The notes beneath the pieces are model-generated. The model saw only the letters and a list, made by a program, of their open reading frames with translations. It ran no database searches and was not told the DNA's origin. The position numbers and the translations under genes were made by a program. Below, in pieces: positions 32,333 through 41,510 of a DNA stretch of 64,000 nt. The DNA comes from Bacteroidota bacterium (lineage in GTDB: Bacteria > Bacteroidota > Bacteroidia > Chitinophagales > Chitinophagaceae), in NCBI GenBank assembly GCA_030706735.1, contig JAUZNZ010000020.1:1-64000 (forward strand), read 5' to 3'. Every line of letters begins with the position of its first letter. The stretch's first letter is position 1.

Positions 32333-34111
32333 TCAGAGGAAATCGGCCTTGTCGAGTTTGCGGGAAATGCGGCAGGCGGCGTTGATCAATCCGACATGAC
32401 TGTAGGTCTGGGGGAAATTGCCCCATTGGGACCCATCGGTCGTCGCGTCCTCGCTGAAGATGCCCAGGTGGTTGCTGAATTGCAGCAATTGGTCCAGGTT
32501 GCTTCTTGCGTCGTCGATCCGGCCCACGCAGGCGAGCGCGTCGACATACCAGAATGCGCATACGAGGAAGGTGCTCTCGGGAAAACCGAAATCGTCATTG
32601 TGCTTATAGCGGTAAAAGAGCCCCTTGTCGCTGAGCAGTTCTTTTGCGAGGCCGGAAATATGGTGCTTCGCGACGTCGCCGCGATGTTCCAGGTAATCCA
32701 TGGTGACCATCGTCAGCGTGCTGGCGTCGAGATTCGAGGAGCCGATGGCCTGGGTATATAACTTCCGCACCGGATCATAGGTCGTTTCGATCAGTCCGGC
32801 GGCGGCCTTCGCCAGGCGCGAGGCCCGTTCCATCAGGGCCTGGTCCTTGAAGATGGCGCCGATCTTATAGGCGGCCCTGGATCCGGCCCAATGAAAAAGC
32901 AGCGTGTAGGTGTGCACCTGCATTTCTTTGCGGAACTCCCAGAGTCCCGAATCCGGGGAGGACAGGGTCCTCTCGATCTGGTTCAGCAACCAGGGGACGA
33001 TCTTGCGGTAGCTTTCTTTCTTGAGAAAGATCAGGCGCTTGTCGGTATAAAGGGGCAAGAGGTTCACCAGCACCTGACCGTAGACGTCATGCTGGGATTG
33101 GATATAGGCTTTGTTGCCGATGCGGACCGGCTTATTGCCCTGATAGCCCGGCAGATCCAGGGTGACCTCGTAGAGTTTGCGGTCACCGGATATAGAATAT
33201 AGCGGCTGCAGGAAATCGTCCGCGTGATAAAGGATATTGTAGATGAAGTCGAAATATTTCTCCAGTTCCCCGAAGTGGCCGATCTGGTTGAAGGCGCGCA
33301 GGGTATAGTGCGCGTCCCGGAACCAGCAATACCGGTAGTCCCAGTTCCGCGTGCTGTCATGAAATTCGGGCAGGCTGGTCGAGCCGGAGGCGATGATGCC
33401 CCCGGTGTCTTCGTACTGGTGCAGCTTCAGCACCAATGCGGAGCGAATGATCTCCTCCTGGTAGATGTCCGGCAGGTAGGAGCTCTTTATCCAGGATTGC
33501 CAGTCGTTGACGGTCTTGCGGATGAACTCGTCGGCCGTCTCCTGCAGCGGCGCCTCGAGTGGTTCCCCGTAGGTCAGCACGAGGTAGCGGTCCTGATCGA
33601 GCACGAAGGATTGCTCATTCTGGATGTACGTGAGCGGCACATCGGTCGTCAGGCGGACCTGCTGGTCCAGGTTGAGATAACGGATATGATTACTGGCCAT
33701 GACCGATTCCGGCACCAGTTTACCGTAGTCCCCGCGCGGCTGGCAGCAGATGCGGACGGCCGGTTCGCCTTCCAGGAGTTCGATCTTGCGCACCAGCATC
33801 AATGGACGGAACTGGCGATCGTGGATCCGCATGCGCGGGGCGCAATCCTTAACCAGGTAACGGCCGTCCGAGCAAGTAAATTCCGTACACAGGACATTCG
33901 TGTTGGGAACATAATATTGCCGGACCGTGCAGGCTTCATCCACCGGACGGATATAGAAGTGGCCCCCATTTTCGTCGTCCAGGAGGGAACCGAACAGAAA
34001 GGAGCTGTCGAATCGGGGCAGGCACATCCAGCGAACGTCCGCCCTGGTATCGATATAGGCCAGGTAAGAGCAGTTCCCGATGACGCCCATGTTATACTTG
34101 TGGATTGGCAT
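32333..34111 (-). CDS. Glycoside hydrolase family 15 (glucoamylase or trehalase-like)
   Basis: Cytoplasmic (no signal peptide) 592-residue protein. The N-terminal beta-sandwich (about 1-210) begins GVIGNCSYLAYIDTRADVRWMCLPRFDS, a standard GH15 opening; the (alpha/alpha)6 barrel follows, with SLPEFHDSTRNWDYRYCWFRDA, QSQHDVYGQVL, GLWEFR and NFPQTYSHVGLINAA. GH15 enzymes cleave glucose from starch-type chains, and some bacterial members hydrolyse trehalose. It directly follows, and overlaps by 20 nt, a fused trehalose-6-phosphate synthase/phosphatase gene, which favours a role in trehalose or glucoside turnover, though substrate is not proven. Confidence 0.9.
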   Translation of the reverse strand: MPIHKYNMGVIGNCSYLAYIDTRADVRWMCLPRFDSSFLFGSLLDDENGGHFYIRPVDEACTVRQYYVPNTNVLCTEFTCSDGRYLVKDCAPRMRIHDRQFRPLMLVRKIELLEGEPAVRICCQPRGDYGKLVPESVMASNHIRYLNLDQQVRLTTDVPLTYIQNEQSFVLDQDRYLVLTYGEPLEAPLQETADEFIRKTVNDWQSWIKSSYLPDIYQEEIIRSALVLKLHQYEDTGGIIASGSTSLPEFHDSTRNWDYRYCWFRDAHYTLRAFNQIGHFGELEKYFDFIYNILYHADDFLQPLYSISGDRKLYEVTLDLPGYQGNKPVRIGNKAYIQSQHDVYGQVLVNLLPLYTDKRLIFLKKESYRKIVPWLLNQIERTLSSPDSGLWEFRKEMQVHTYTLLFHWAGSRAAYKIGAIFKDQALMERASRLAKAAAGLIETTYDPVRKLYTQAIGSSNLDASTLTMVTMDYLEHRGDVAKHHISGLAKELLSDKGLFYRYKHNDDFGFPESTFLVCAFWYVDALACVGRIDDARSNLDQLLQFSNHLGIFSEDATTDGSQWGNFPQTYSHVGLINAACRISRKLDKADFL

Positions 34112-36446
34112 AGCTTTTTTGGGTTAGGGGTGCGGACGAAGTCAATAATCTCAATAGAGGCAGTACCTGCTGTTGCGAGAGGATGGTATATTGGGCAGCC
34201 GAGGGGCTGTTGCTTACTTTGATGGTATAGGCCTCCCCTTCCAGGGCCTTGAACATATCTTCGTCCGTGGTGTCGTCACCCATGCAGAGGATGAAATCCG
34301 GATCCGATTCCTTGACGATCTTTAGCGCCGTCGCACCCTTGTCGAACCCCGAAAGGCGAACCTCGACGACCTTATTGCCGTCGATCAGCTGGAGCGAAGT
34401 ATTTTGAATGAGATTAGACAAGGTGTTGAGCAGTTCACGGGACCGGGAAAAGCCCAGTCCTGACTGGGTATTGCGATAATGCCAGGCGATGGCATTCGTC
34501 TTTTCCTCGACAAAAGAGCCGGCGCAACGGGCCACGAACAGCCGCATGACCGGCAGGATCTGCTCTTTCCACAGGTCGGAGACGGACACCAGTTGCTGCC
34601 AGGTCGAATTCCTCATCTTGATGCTCGCCCCATGCTCCGCCACCAGGGTAAGGGGCAACATGCCGAGCCATCCTTCGAGGGAGGTCAGGTCGCGGCCGCT
34701 TATCACGACGACGTGGTTCCGCGGATCCGCCGAAAGGTCACGCAAGAGCTCTCTAACGCCATTGTCGGGAGACGCTTCAGAGGGCAGCCGGGTAAACGGA
34801 ACCAGCGTACCATCATAGTCGAGCAGGAAGCAGCGATTGCGGGTGTTCTGATAATGGCGTCGTATCTCGTCGGCCACCCGGTCGTCGAGGAACTTTACTT
34901 TTTGCTTCTGCTGATCCTGCTTCACCTGGGCGAGTTGTTCCAGGAAATCATTGACCCAGCGTGTCACGTCGTATTCCTTAAGGCGTCGTTGCATGGGCAC
35001 GAGCCTGGTGCGCTGTTCGTAGAGGGGCATGGCCAGGGCACGTGTGATGGCGGAGGCGATATCGCCCACGTCGGTCGGGTTCACGAGTATGGCCTCGCTC
35101 AATTCGCTGGCGGCGCCGGCCAGCTCGCTCAGGATCAACACGCCGCGGCCGGCGGCGCAACTCGCGACATACTCTTTCGCCACGAGGTTCATGCCGTCGC
35201 GCAGCGGGGTGATCAGGGCGACGTCGGCCGCCTGGTAGAGTGCGACCAGTTCGGTGAAGGGAAGGTGATTATACCGATAGATGACCGGTTGCCAGCTGAT
35301 GGTCGAGAATCGGCCATTTACCATGCCGATCTTCTCTTCGATCGTCTTCTTCCGTTCGGAATAGGCGGGAATTTCGCTCCGGGACGGAACGATATTGAGG
35401 ATGAAGACCATTTTTTCCCGCCATTCCGGGTAGCGTTCCAGGAAATATTCGAAGCCGTCGAGCCGTTGCATCAGTCCCTTGGTATAGTCCATCCTGTCGA
35501 CCGAGAATATGATCTTCTTATCCTCGAAGTTGGTTCGAATGCGGTTGCGCATATCCAGCACCGCGGGGTCTGTGGATGCGTCGTGGAACTTATTGTAGTC
35601 GATGCCGATGGGGAACAGGTCGATACGGATGAGGCGATCCTGGTATTGCAGCGTATGAAAGTAATTTTCGACGCCCATCAGCATTTTCACGGATTGGAGG
35701 AAATGCTGCACGTAGTCGTAGGTATGAAATCCGATCAGATCGGCTCCCATCAGGCCTTTTAGCAGGCCCGTCTTCCATTCGGCGGGCAGGAGGCGAAAGA
35801 TCTCATAGGACGGAAAGGGGATGTGCAGGAAGAAGCCGATGCTGGCGTCCGGTCGTTGGGCCCGCAGCATTTGCGGCAATAACATCAGTTGATAGTCATG
35901 TATCCAGACGACGTCGTCGGGTTGCAGGATCGGAACGATCTTTTCGGCGAAAAGCTGGTTCACCTGAACATATGAGGAATAAAAACGGGCTTCATAACTG
36001 GCCAGCGAAGCAAAATAGTGGAAAAGGGGCCAGAGTACCGAGTTCGAAAAGCCATTGTAGTACCCATCATACAGCTCCTTGTCCACGAAGAGCGGGATGA
36101 CCGTAAACTCCTGTTTATCTGCGTGCCCGGCGACGGCGGCGTCCCAGTCTGCCTGGGGAAAATCCGCCACACCCATCCATATCTTCCCGGAAAAAACCTG
36201 TGGGGTCGGAACGCGCGGGGTTTGGGAAAGGGTTTGGATTTGGCTGGCCGGCGATGCGGGGCCGGTTGGCGATGCGGGGCTTGGGGATGATGCAGGGTTG
36301 GGTGATGATGCGGCACTGACCGCGTGTTCGAAATATCCTTTGATGGCAGAAACGAGACCGCCGGAACTTTGCCGGATATTCACCTTTTCGCCCTCCCGGT
36401 CCAAGGAGAAAGGCAGTCTATTGGAAATGAGGATGAGGCGACCCAT
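34092..36446 (-). CDS. Fused trehalose-6-phosphate synthase / trehalose-6-phosphate phosphatase
   Basis: Makes trehalose from UDP-glucose and glucose 6-phosphate in two steps. The 784-residue protein has a GT20 synthase domain (about 1-510) starting RLILISNRLPFSL, with VWIHDYQLMLLP, FLHIPFPSYEIFRLLP, DRMDYTKGL and PLRDGMNLVAKEYVA, and a HAD phosphatase domain (about 540-775) with FLLDYDGTLVPF and CMGDDTTDEDMF. Residues 45-70 form a Pro/Ser/Ala linker (NPASSPSPASPTGP) from short DNA repeats, placed inside the early synthase domain. The 3' end overlaps the GH15 start by 20 nt, indicating a coupled operon. Fusion of OtsA and OtsB is known in Bacteroidota and eukaryotes. Confidence 0.95.
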   Translation of the reverse strand: MGRLILISNRLPFSLDREGEKVNIRQSSGGLVSAIKGYFEHAVSAASSPNPASSPSPASPTGPASPASQIQTLSQTPRVPTPQVFSGKIWMGVADFPQADWDAAVAGHADKQEFTVIPLFVDKELYDGYYNGFSNSVLWPLFHYFASLASYEARFYSSYVQVNQLFAEKIVPILQPDDVVWIHDYQLMLLPQMLRAQRPDASIGFFLHIPFPSYEIFRLLPAEWKTGLLKGLMGADLIGFHTYDYVQHFLQSVKMLMGVENYFHTLQYQDRLIRIDLFPIGIDYNKFHDASTDPAVLDMRNRIRTNFEDKKIIFSVDRMDYTKGLMQRLDGFEYFLERYPEWREKMVFILNIVPSRSEIPAYSERKKTIEEKIGMVNGRFSTISWQPVIYRYNHLPFTELVALYQAADVALITPLRDGMNLVAKEYVASCAAGRGVLILSELAGAASELSEAILVNPTDVGDIASAITRALAMPLYEQRTRLVPMQRRLKEYDVTRWVNDFLEQLAQVKQDQQKQKVKFLDDRVADEIRRHYQNTRNRCFLLDYDGTLVPFTRLPSEASPDNGVRELLRDLSADPRNHVVVISGRDLTSLEGWLGMLPLTLVAEHGASIKMRNSTWQQLVSVSDLWKEQILPVMRLFVARCAGSFVEEKTNAIAWHYRNTQSGLGFSRSRELLNTLSNLIQNTSLQLIDGNKVVEVRLSGFDKGATALKIVKESDPDFILCMGDDTTDEDMFKALEGEAYTIKVSNSPSAAQYTILSQQQVLPLLRLLTSSAPLTQKSYANPQV
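36241..36312 (-). repeat. Imperfect 12-18 bp repeats coding the Pro/Ser linker of OtsAB
   Basis: Variants of GGCGATGCGGGG repeat about four times and encode PASSPSPASPTGPASPAS. Compositionally alike to the repeat in the Gcr-type gene at 30289. Confidence 0.65.
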
Positions 36447-36508
36447 GCTATCGGATTTTGCTTTCGGGGATAATTACCCGTAAGTCATTCCAACAATGGG
36501 GCCAAAAG

Positions 36509-37273
36509 TCAGAAGCCTTTGGACAGCGCGCCGATCTCGTCGGATGTCAGCACGCGGTTATACAGCCGGAAATTATCCATCTTGCCCAGAACGGACTGCG
36601 GATCATTGGTCCACCAGCCGCCCACGGTCAGCTTGGAGCCAGGGCAAATGCTGATGGCCGTTTGACCGCCTTCATTATACGATACTTCATGGCCATTCAC
36701 ATAGTAGGTCAGGTTTCCCTTGTGGAATTCAAAGATAATATTGTACCAAATTCCGATCTGGGGCACGAAATTCGAATTATCCAACGTCGTATTGGAATTG
36801 GCTATATATGAATTACAAGTATAATTGGCATTGGCCACCAACGCTATGGTACTGAATTGCGTAGCTGGATTGGATTCCAGGAGAAAGGAAAAGGATTGGG
36901 AAGTGGCATTATCGACCAGAGCCGCATAGGAATGCTGCTGCTGGCTGGTCAGCATCACGTCGAATGAAACGGTGAATGCGGTGTCGAACTTGATCGAGCC
37001 ATTGTTGGTGACGGTGAGGTATTGGCCGAGGGTGGTTTGGCTGAGCGCGCTGTTCGCATTGCCGCTCTTATCGGCGCCAAGGCCGGATCCGGAGATGGCT
37101 GTTACAACATTATTATTGCCGCTGGAATCCGCCAAATTGCCAGAGAACGGAAGGTAAACCAGGAGGCCATTGGTCAGGTGAATATTGGGAGGCGGGGTAC
37201 CGGGAGAGCTGCTTTTTGAACAGGAGAGACCAATAAAGAGGCCGCAGGCCGCGAGAATAAGGATTGTTTTCAT
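36509..37273 (-). CDS. LamG-like lipoprotein
   Basis: Surface or periplasmic lipoprotein of 254 residues. The signal peptide ends in a lipobox (GLSCSKSS, acylated cysteine near residue 18). The rest is a concanavalin-like/LamG jelly roll (about 40-252): GLLVYLPFSGNLADSSGN, TVSFDVML, WYNIIFEFHKGNLTYYVNGHEV, KMDNFRLYNRVLTSDEI. This domain often binds glycans. It follows hutU on the same strand after 118 nt, and that gap contains a direct-repeat pair shared with two other intergenic regions, so its expression may be controlled apart from hut. ATG at 37273 starts the lipoprotein signal. Confidence 0.85.
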   Translation of the reverse strand: MKTILILAACGLFIGLSCSKSSSPGTPPPNIHLTNGLLVYLPFSGNLADSSGNNNVVTAISGSGLGADKSGNANSALSQTTLGQYLTVTNNGSIKFDTAFTVSFDVMLTSQQQHSYAALVDNATSQSFSFLLESNPATQFSTIALVANANYTCNSYIANSNTTLDNSNFVPQIGIWYNIIFEFHKGNLTYYVNGHEVSYNEGGQTAISICPGSKLTVGGWWTNDPQSVLGKMDNFRLYNRVLTSDEIGALSKGF

Positions 37274-37345
37274 GGCTTGCAAGGTAACATATATCCCCGA
37301 ACCCGGCTGCAATTCCCTTCCTCACTTATCAAGAGATTGTATGTG

Positions 37346-37373
37346 CGTGTCGAATTGGCAATAGCCGTGTCAG
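37346..37373 (-). promoter_or_regulatory. Direct-repeat pair A (LytTR-type geometry) upstream of the LamG lipoprotein
   Basis: CGTGTCGA (37346-37353) and CGTGTCAG (37366-37373) lie 20 nt apart, the second in the context AATAGCCGTGTC. They are 73-100 nt upstream of the lipoprotein start codon. The same paired element occurs at 42833 and 56175. Two direct repeats about two helical turns apart are typical of LytTR-domain regulators. Confidence 0.5.
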
Positions 37374-37391
37374 GCGATCAGATTTGGGTTG

Positions 37392-39086
37392 TCATTTTAA
37401 TCGCTCCCTGATATCCAAGTGGTGCCTACGGAGGGTATCCTTTGCGATATCGTAGCCGGCATCGGCGTGACGGATCACCCCGAGTCCGGGGTCGTTTCGT
37501 AGCACCCGTGCGAGCCGTTCGGCGGCACGGGGCGTCCCGTCGGCGACGATCACCATCCCGGCGTGGATGCTATATCCCATCCCGACGCCCCCGCCATGAT
37601 GAAGGCTTACCCAACTGGCGCCGCCGGCCGTATTGACCAGTGCATTGAGTATCGGCCAGTCGGCGATGGCGTCGCTGCCGTCGAGCATGGCTTCGGTCTC
37701 CCGGTTCGGGGAGGCCACGGAGCCGGTATCGAGATGGTCACGGCCGATGACGATGGGCGCTTTCACTTTGCCGGTGCGGACCAGTTCATTGAAGGCGAGC
37801 CCTGCCTTTTCCCTTTCCCCCTGGCCCAGCCAGCAAATCCTTGCGGGCAGTCCCTGGAAGGCAATCTTTTCCTTTGCCAATTTCAGCCATCGCTGCAAGG
37901 AAGCGTTTTGCGGAAAGAGTTCTGAGATCACTGCGTCAGTCGCCGCGATATCGGCAGGGTCGCCGCTCAATGCGGCCCACCGAAATGGCCCCTTGCCTTC
38001 GCAGAACAGGGGCCGAATGTAAGCTGGCACGAATCCGGGGAAGTCGAATGCGTTCTTTAAGCCCTTCTCCTGCGCACGGGCCCGGATATTATTGCCGTAA
38101 TCGAAGGTCACGGCGCCAAGACGGTGTAATTCGAGCATGAGTTCGACATGGCGGTACATGGAGCGATAGGCATAGTCGATATATTGTTGCGGGTTTTGTT
38201 GACGAAGCACTTTTGCCTGTTCGTAGGAGATCTCATGAGGCCAGTAGCCGATCAGCGGATCATGGGCCGAGGTCTGATCGGTAAGCGTATCGGGAACGAT
38301 CTTTCTTTCGACGAGGCGTTGCAACAGGTGCACGGCATTGCACAGTACGCCGATGGATAATACTTCTCCTCTTTGTTTCGCCTGCAGCGCGCGGTCGATG
38401 GCCTTGTCCAGGCCCGGCTGATCCATCCCGGAAAGCTTCAGGTCGAGGTATTTTGTCTCCAGCCGCTTGTCGATCCTCCATTCCTCCACTTCCGCGATCA
38501 GGGCGACCCCTTCATTCATCGTGATCGCGAGGGGCTGTGCCCCGCCCATCCCACCCAGGCCGGCGGTAACGTTGAGGGTACCACGCAGGGATCCGCCGAA
38601 ATGACGGGCGGCCGCGGCCGCGTACGTCTCATAGGTACCCTGTACGATGCCCTGGGAGCCGATATAGATCCAGGAGCCGGCCGTCATTTGGCCGTACATG
38701 ATGAGGCCTTTTTTTTCCAGTTCGTCGAAATGTTCCCAGTCCGCCCATTTCGGCACGAGCTGTGAATTCGAAATGAGGACGCGGGGCGCGTCGGGGTGTG
38801 TTTTGAGGATCCCAACCGGCTTGCCGGACTGTACCAGGAGGGTCTCGTCATTTTCCAGATCCTTCAGCGCTTTGATGATCAGGTCGAGTGCCTCGAAATT
38901 GCGGGCCGCTTTTCCGCGCCCGCCGTACACGATCAGTTCGTCGGGTCGTTCGGCCACTTCGGGGTCGAGGTTATTGAGCAGCATACGCAGGGCGGCCTCC
39001 TGGATCCAGCCCTTGCATTGGAGTTTGGTTCCGGTGGGGGTTTGGTATTTTATCGGGTCATAGCGTTTGTACGTGGTGGAGCTCAT
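37392..39086 (-). CDS. hutU: Urocanate hydratase
   Basis: Second step of histidine degradation: converts urocanate to imidazolonepropionate using tightly bound NAD+ as electrophile. The 564-residue protein has the conserved [26 protein letters not shown] (NAD-binding glycine-rich stretch), SDQTSAHDP-like [25 protein letters not shown] and [17 protein letters not shown] motifs. Length is as expected. It follows hutH by 15 nt in the same direction, forming a hutH-hutU unit. Confidence 0.97.
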   Translation of the reverse strand: MSSTTYKRYDPIKYQTPTGTKLQCKGWIQEAALRMLLNNLDPEVAERPDELIVYGGRGKAARNFEALDLIIKALKDLENDETLLVQSGKPVGILKTHPDAPRVLISNSQLVPKWADWEHFDELEKKGLIMYGQMTAGSWIYIGSQGIVQGTYETYAAAAARHFGGSLRGTLNVTAGLGGMGGAQPLAITMNEGVALIAEVEEWRIDKRLETKYLDLKLSGMDQPGLDKAIDRALQAKQRGEVLSIGVLCNAVHLLQRLVERKIVPDTLTDQTSAHDPLIGYWPHEISYEQAKVLRQQNPQQYIDYAYRSMYRHVELMLELHRLGAVTFDYGNNIRARAQEKGLKNAFDFPGFVPAYIRPLFCEGKGPFRWAALSGDPADIAATDAVISELFPQNASLQRWLKLAKEKIAFQGLPARICWLGQGEREKAGLAFNELVRTGKVKAPIVIGRDHLDTGSVASPNRETEAMLDGSDAIADWPILNALVNTAGGASWVSLHHGGGVGMGYSIHAGMVIVADGTPRAAERLARVLRNDPGLGVIRHADAGYDIAKDTLRRHHLDIRERLK

Positions 39087-39101
39087 AATGCGACGTTTTA
39101 G

Positions 39102-40664
39102 TCAAAGGGCAAACGAGGGGTGTCCTCCGTTCAGGTTTATGCCGGCGGAAGCGGCGGCCTCATTCACTTTATTCACAAAAGAAAAATCGCTGATGACCGA
39201 TCTCAGCCGGTTGATATCGTCGGCAAAGATACGATCCTCGCTGGCGAAGCCGACCAGTGACCGGGCCACTCCATGCGCCGCCTCCAGGATGGCGCTGCTG
39301 CGCAGCGGTCGCCGGAATTCGATCGCCTGGCACGCGCTCATCAGTTCGATGGCCAGGATGAACTCCAGGTTGTCCAGCACCTGGTTGAGCTTTCTGCCGC
39401 TGATGCTGCCCATGCTGACATGGTCTTCCTGGCCGAGCGAGGTGGGAATGCTGTCGGCGCTTGCCGGAAAACAAAGCGTTTTATTTTCGCTGACCAGGGC
39501 GGCGGTCGTGTATTGGGGGATCATGAAACCGCTGTTCAGACCGACATTATTCATGAGCAGGAGCGGCAGTCCCCATTTGCCTTCGAGCAACAGGTAGCAA
39601 CGGCGGTCGGAAATATTGCCGATCTCGGCGGCGGCGAAGCAGGCATAGTCGAGAGGCAGGGCCAATGGCTGTCCGTGGAAATTCCCGCCGCTGATCGTGT
39701 CCGCCTCGCCGAGTATGATGGGGTTATCGGTCACGGAATTCAGCTCGATCTCCGTGAGCTGTCGCAGGTGCAGCCAGGCGTTGCGGGATGCGCCGTGCAC
39801 CTGCGGCATACAGCGCAACGAATAGGGGTCCTGTACCCTTCCGCAATCGACATGACTTTGCATGATGGCGCTGTCATGGAGAAGGAGCCGGAGACGCTGC
39901 GCTACCAGCTCGCTGCCCGCGAAGGGCCGCAGGCGGTGAAGGCGTTCGTCGAAGGGCGCCTTTGTTCCGGTCAATGCCTCCAGGCTCATCGCTCCGATAA
40001 TATCGGCGGCCTCCAGGCAGTTGTGCATGCGCCGGACGGCCTTTACGGCATAGGACAGGATGAACTGCGTGCCGTTGATCAGTGCGAGGCCCTCTTTCGG
40101 TCCCAATTGCAACGGCGCCATTCCGGCGGCCTGCAATACGTCCCGGGTGTTTTGCCTTTTTCCTTTGTACGTTACCTCCCCGAGTCCGATCAAGGGGAGA
40201 AAGAGATGCGCCAGGGGGGCGAGGTCCCCGGATGCGCCGACGGACCCTTTCTCCGGCACGACCGGCGTTACCTCCTCTTCGATATGCCAGATCAGCCGTT
40301 CGAGCGTAGCGGGACGAATGCCCGAAAATCCCCGCGCCAGCGCATGGATCTTGGTGATCAGCATGCATCGCGCAATGTCCGGCGGGACGGGATCCCCCAC
40401 GCCAACACTGTGGCTCTGCAGGATCTTATGCTGAAGAATGCGTGTATCTTCTTCCGAAATACGGGTGTCGGAGAGAATGCCGAAGCCGGTATTGATGCCG
40501 TACACCGTCGTTTGCCTGCTTACGATCCGGTCCACGGCCTGTTGGCTCGCGCTGATCTTTTCCAGGGCCTGCGGACCGATCCTTCCCTTCAGGGAACCAC
40601 CGGCCAGCGCAAGGGTCTTTCCGATCGTGAGCTCGTCCGTTCCATACTGAAAGGAATGATTCAT
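39102..40664 (-). CDS. hutH: Histidine ammonia-lyase
   Basis: First step of histidine degradation: non-oxidative deamination of L-histidine to urocanate. The 520-residue protein carries the MIO prosthetic-group tripeptide A144-S145-G146 in GSVGASGDLAPLAHL, YGINTGFG near residue 55-62, and QEDHVSMGS. Slightly longer than the usual 500-510. ATG at 40664 is chosen because the family starts shortly before TLALAGGSL. It heads a hutH-hutU unit and has a TATTTTTG box (40680-40687) 15 nt before the start codon; it is divergent from the SDR gene. Confidence 0.97.
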   Translation of the reverse strand: MNHSFQYGTDELTIGKTLALAGGSLKGRIGPQALEKISASQQAVDRIVSRQTTVYGINTGFGILSDTRISEEDTRILQHKILQSHSVGVGDPVPPDIARCMLITKIHALARGFSGIRPATLERLIWHIEEEVTPVVPEKGSVGASGDLAPLAHLFLPLIGLGEVTYKGKRQNTRDVLQAAGMAPLQLGPKEGLALINGTQFILSYAVKAVRRMHNCLEAADIIGAMSLEALTGTKAPFDERLHRLRPFAGSELVAQRLRLLLHDSAIMQSHVDCGRVQDPYSLRCMPQVHGASRNAWLHLRQLTEIELNSVTDNPIILGEADTISGGNFHGQPLALPLDYACFAAAEIGNISDRRCYLLLEGKWGLPLLLMNNVGLNSGFMIPQYTTAALVSENKTLCFPASADSIPTSLGQEDHVSMGSISGRKLNQVLDNLEFILAIELMSACQAIEFRRPLRSSAILEAAHGVARSLVGFASEDRIFADDINRLRSVISDFSFVNKVNEAAASAGINLNGGHPSFAL

Positions 40665-40679
40665 ACCGTCATTTGGCTT

Positions 40680-40687
40680 CAAAAATA
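40680..40687 (-). promoter_or_regulatory. -7 box of hutH
   Basis: TATTTTTG on the minus strand, exact TAnnTTTG match, 15 nt upstream of the hutH ATG; no TTG at the usual distance, so activator dependence is possible. Confidence 0.5.
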
Positions 40688-40740
40688 GGGAGTTTTGGCG
40701 CAATAAAACCGCCCACCGGCGGCATTCCGCGGCTACTGAT

Positions 40741-40748
40741 TATATTTG
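40741..40748 (+). promoter_or_regulatory. -7 box of the SDR-glycosyltransferase unit
   Basis: TATATTTG, exact TAnnTTTG match, 48 nt upstream of the SDR start codon and divergent from the hutH promoter. No clear -33 element is present. Confidence 0.5.
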
Positions 40749-40796
40749 CCCTTCGCTTGTCCGGTATTCGATCCATTAAAAATTGCCGTTTAGAAC

Positions 40797-41510
40797 ATGA
40801 TTATAGGGAATGGGCTTGTAGCCGCGGGTTTTAGTCCTTATGCCGGGAGGGAGGAATTCCTCATATTTGCATCCGGCGTCTCCGACTCCAAGCATTGCAG
40901 CGCGGTCGATTTTGAACGGGAACGCAATCTGCTCACCGGAGCCCTCGAAAAGAACCCGGGCAAACGATTTGTTTATTTCGGTACCGCCAGCGTAGCCGAT
41001 CCGGATCTCCGTGAGACCCCCTATATCCGGCACAAGATCGCGATGGAAGAGCTCGTGCGCACCCATGCTGCGGCCTTCCATATCTTCCGGGTGTCCAACC
41101 TGGCGGGCGTTTCGGCTAATCCGAATACCGTGCTCAATTTCCTGTATGCGCATATCAGCCAGGGCAGGCCCTTCGAGCTCTGGACGCATTCGGAAAGAAA
41201 TATCATCGACCTGGCGGACGTGTTCCAGATTGCCGACCATATCCTTAGGAAAAACCTTTTTGCCAATCGCACGATCGCCATCGCCAATGAAAAGAACTAT
41301 GCAGTCAGGTACATCGTAAAGTGCATTGAAGCTTTCACCGGCAGGACGGCAATCTACACGGAGAGAGCAAAGGGAAGCGCATTCCAGATCGATATTTCCG
41401 ATATCCAACCGATATGTCGCTCGCTGGGTATCCGGTTTGGAGAAGATTATTTGCCGCATTTACTGGAAAAGTATTATGCGGGGAAAAAAAAGAATCACCC
41501 AGCGAAATGA
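40797..41510 (+). CDS. NAD-dependent epimerase/dehydratase-like (short extended-SDR) protein
   Basis: A 237-residue cytoplasmic protein related to extended SDR sugar-nucleotide enzymes. The N-terminus MIIGNGLVAAGF is a reduced Rossmann loop. IFASGVSDSK, YFGTAS (strand 5 serine region) and the Tyr-x-x-x-Lys-type pair in TPYIRHKIAMEELV support an SDR fold; NLAGVSANPNTVLNFLYAHI matches the substrate-binding part. It is shorter than typical epimerases (about 310), so activity may differ. The stop overlaps the start of the glycosyltransferase (ATGA), so the pair acts in the same glycan pathway. Confidence 0.75.
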   Translation: MIIGNGLVAAGFSPYAGREEFLIFASGVSDSKHCSAVDFERERNLLTGALEKNPGKRFVYFGTASVADPDLRETPYIRHKIAMEELVRTHAAAFHIFRVSNLAGVSANPNTVLNFLYAHISQGRPFELWTHSERNIIDLADVFQIADHILRKNLFANRTIAIANEKNYAVRYIVKCIEAFTGRTAIYTERAKGSAFQIDISDIQPICRSLGIRFGEDYLPHLLEKYYAGKKKNHPAK

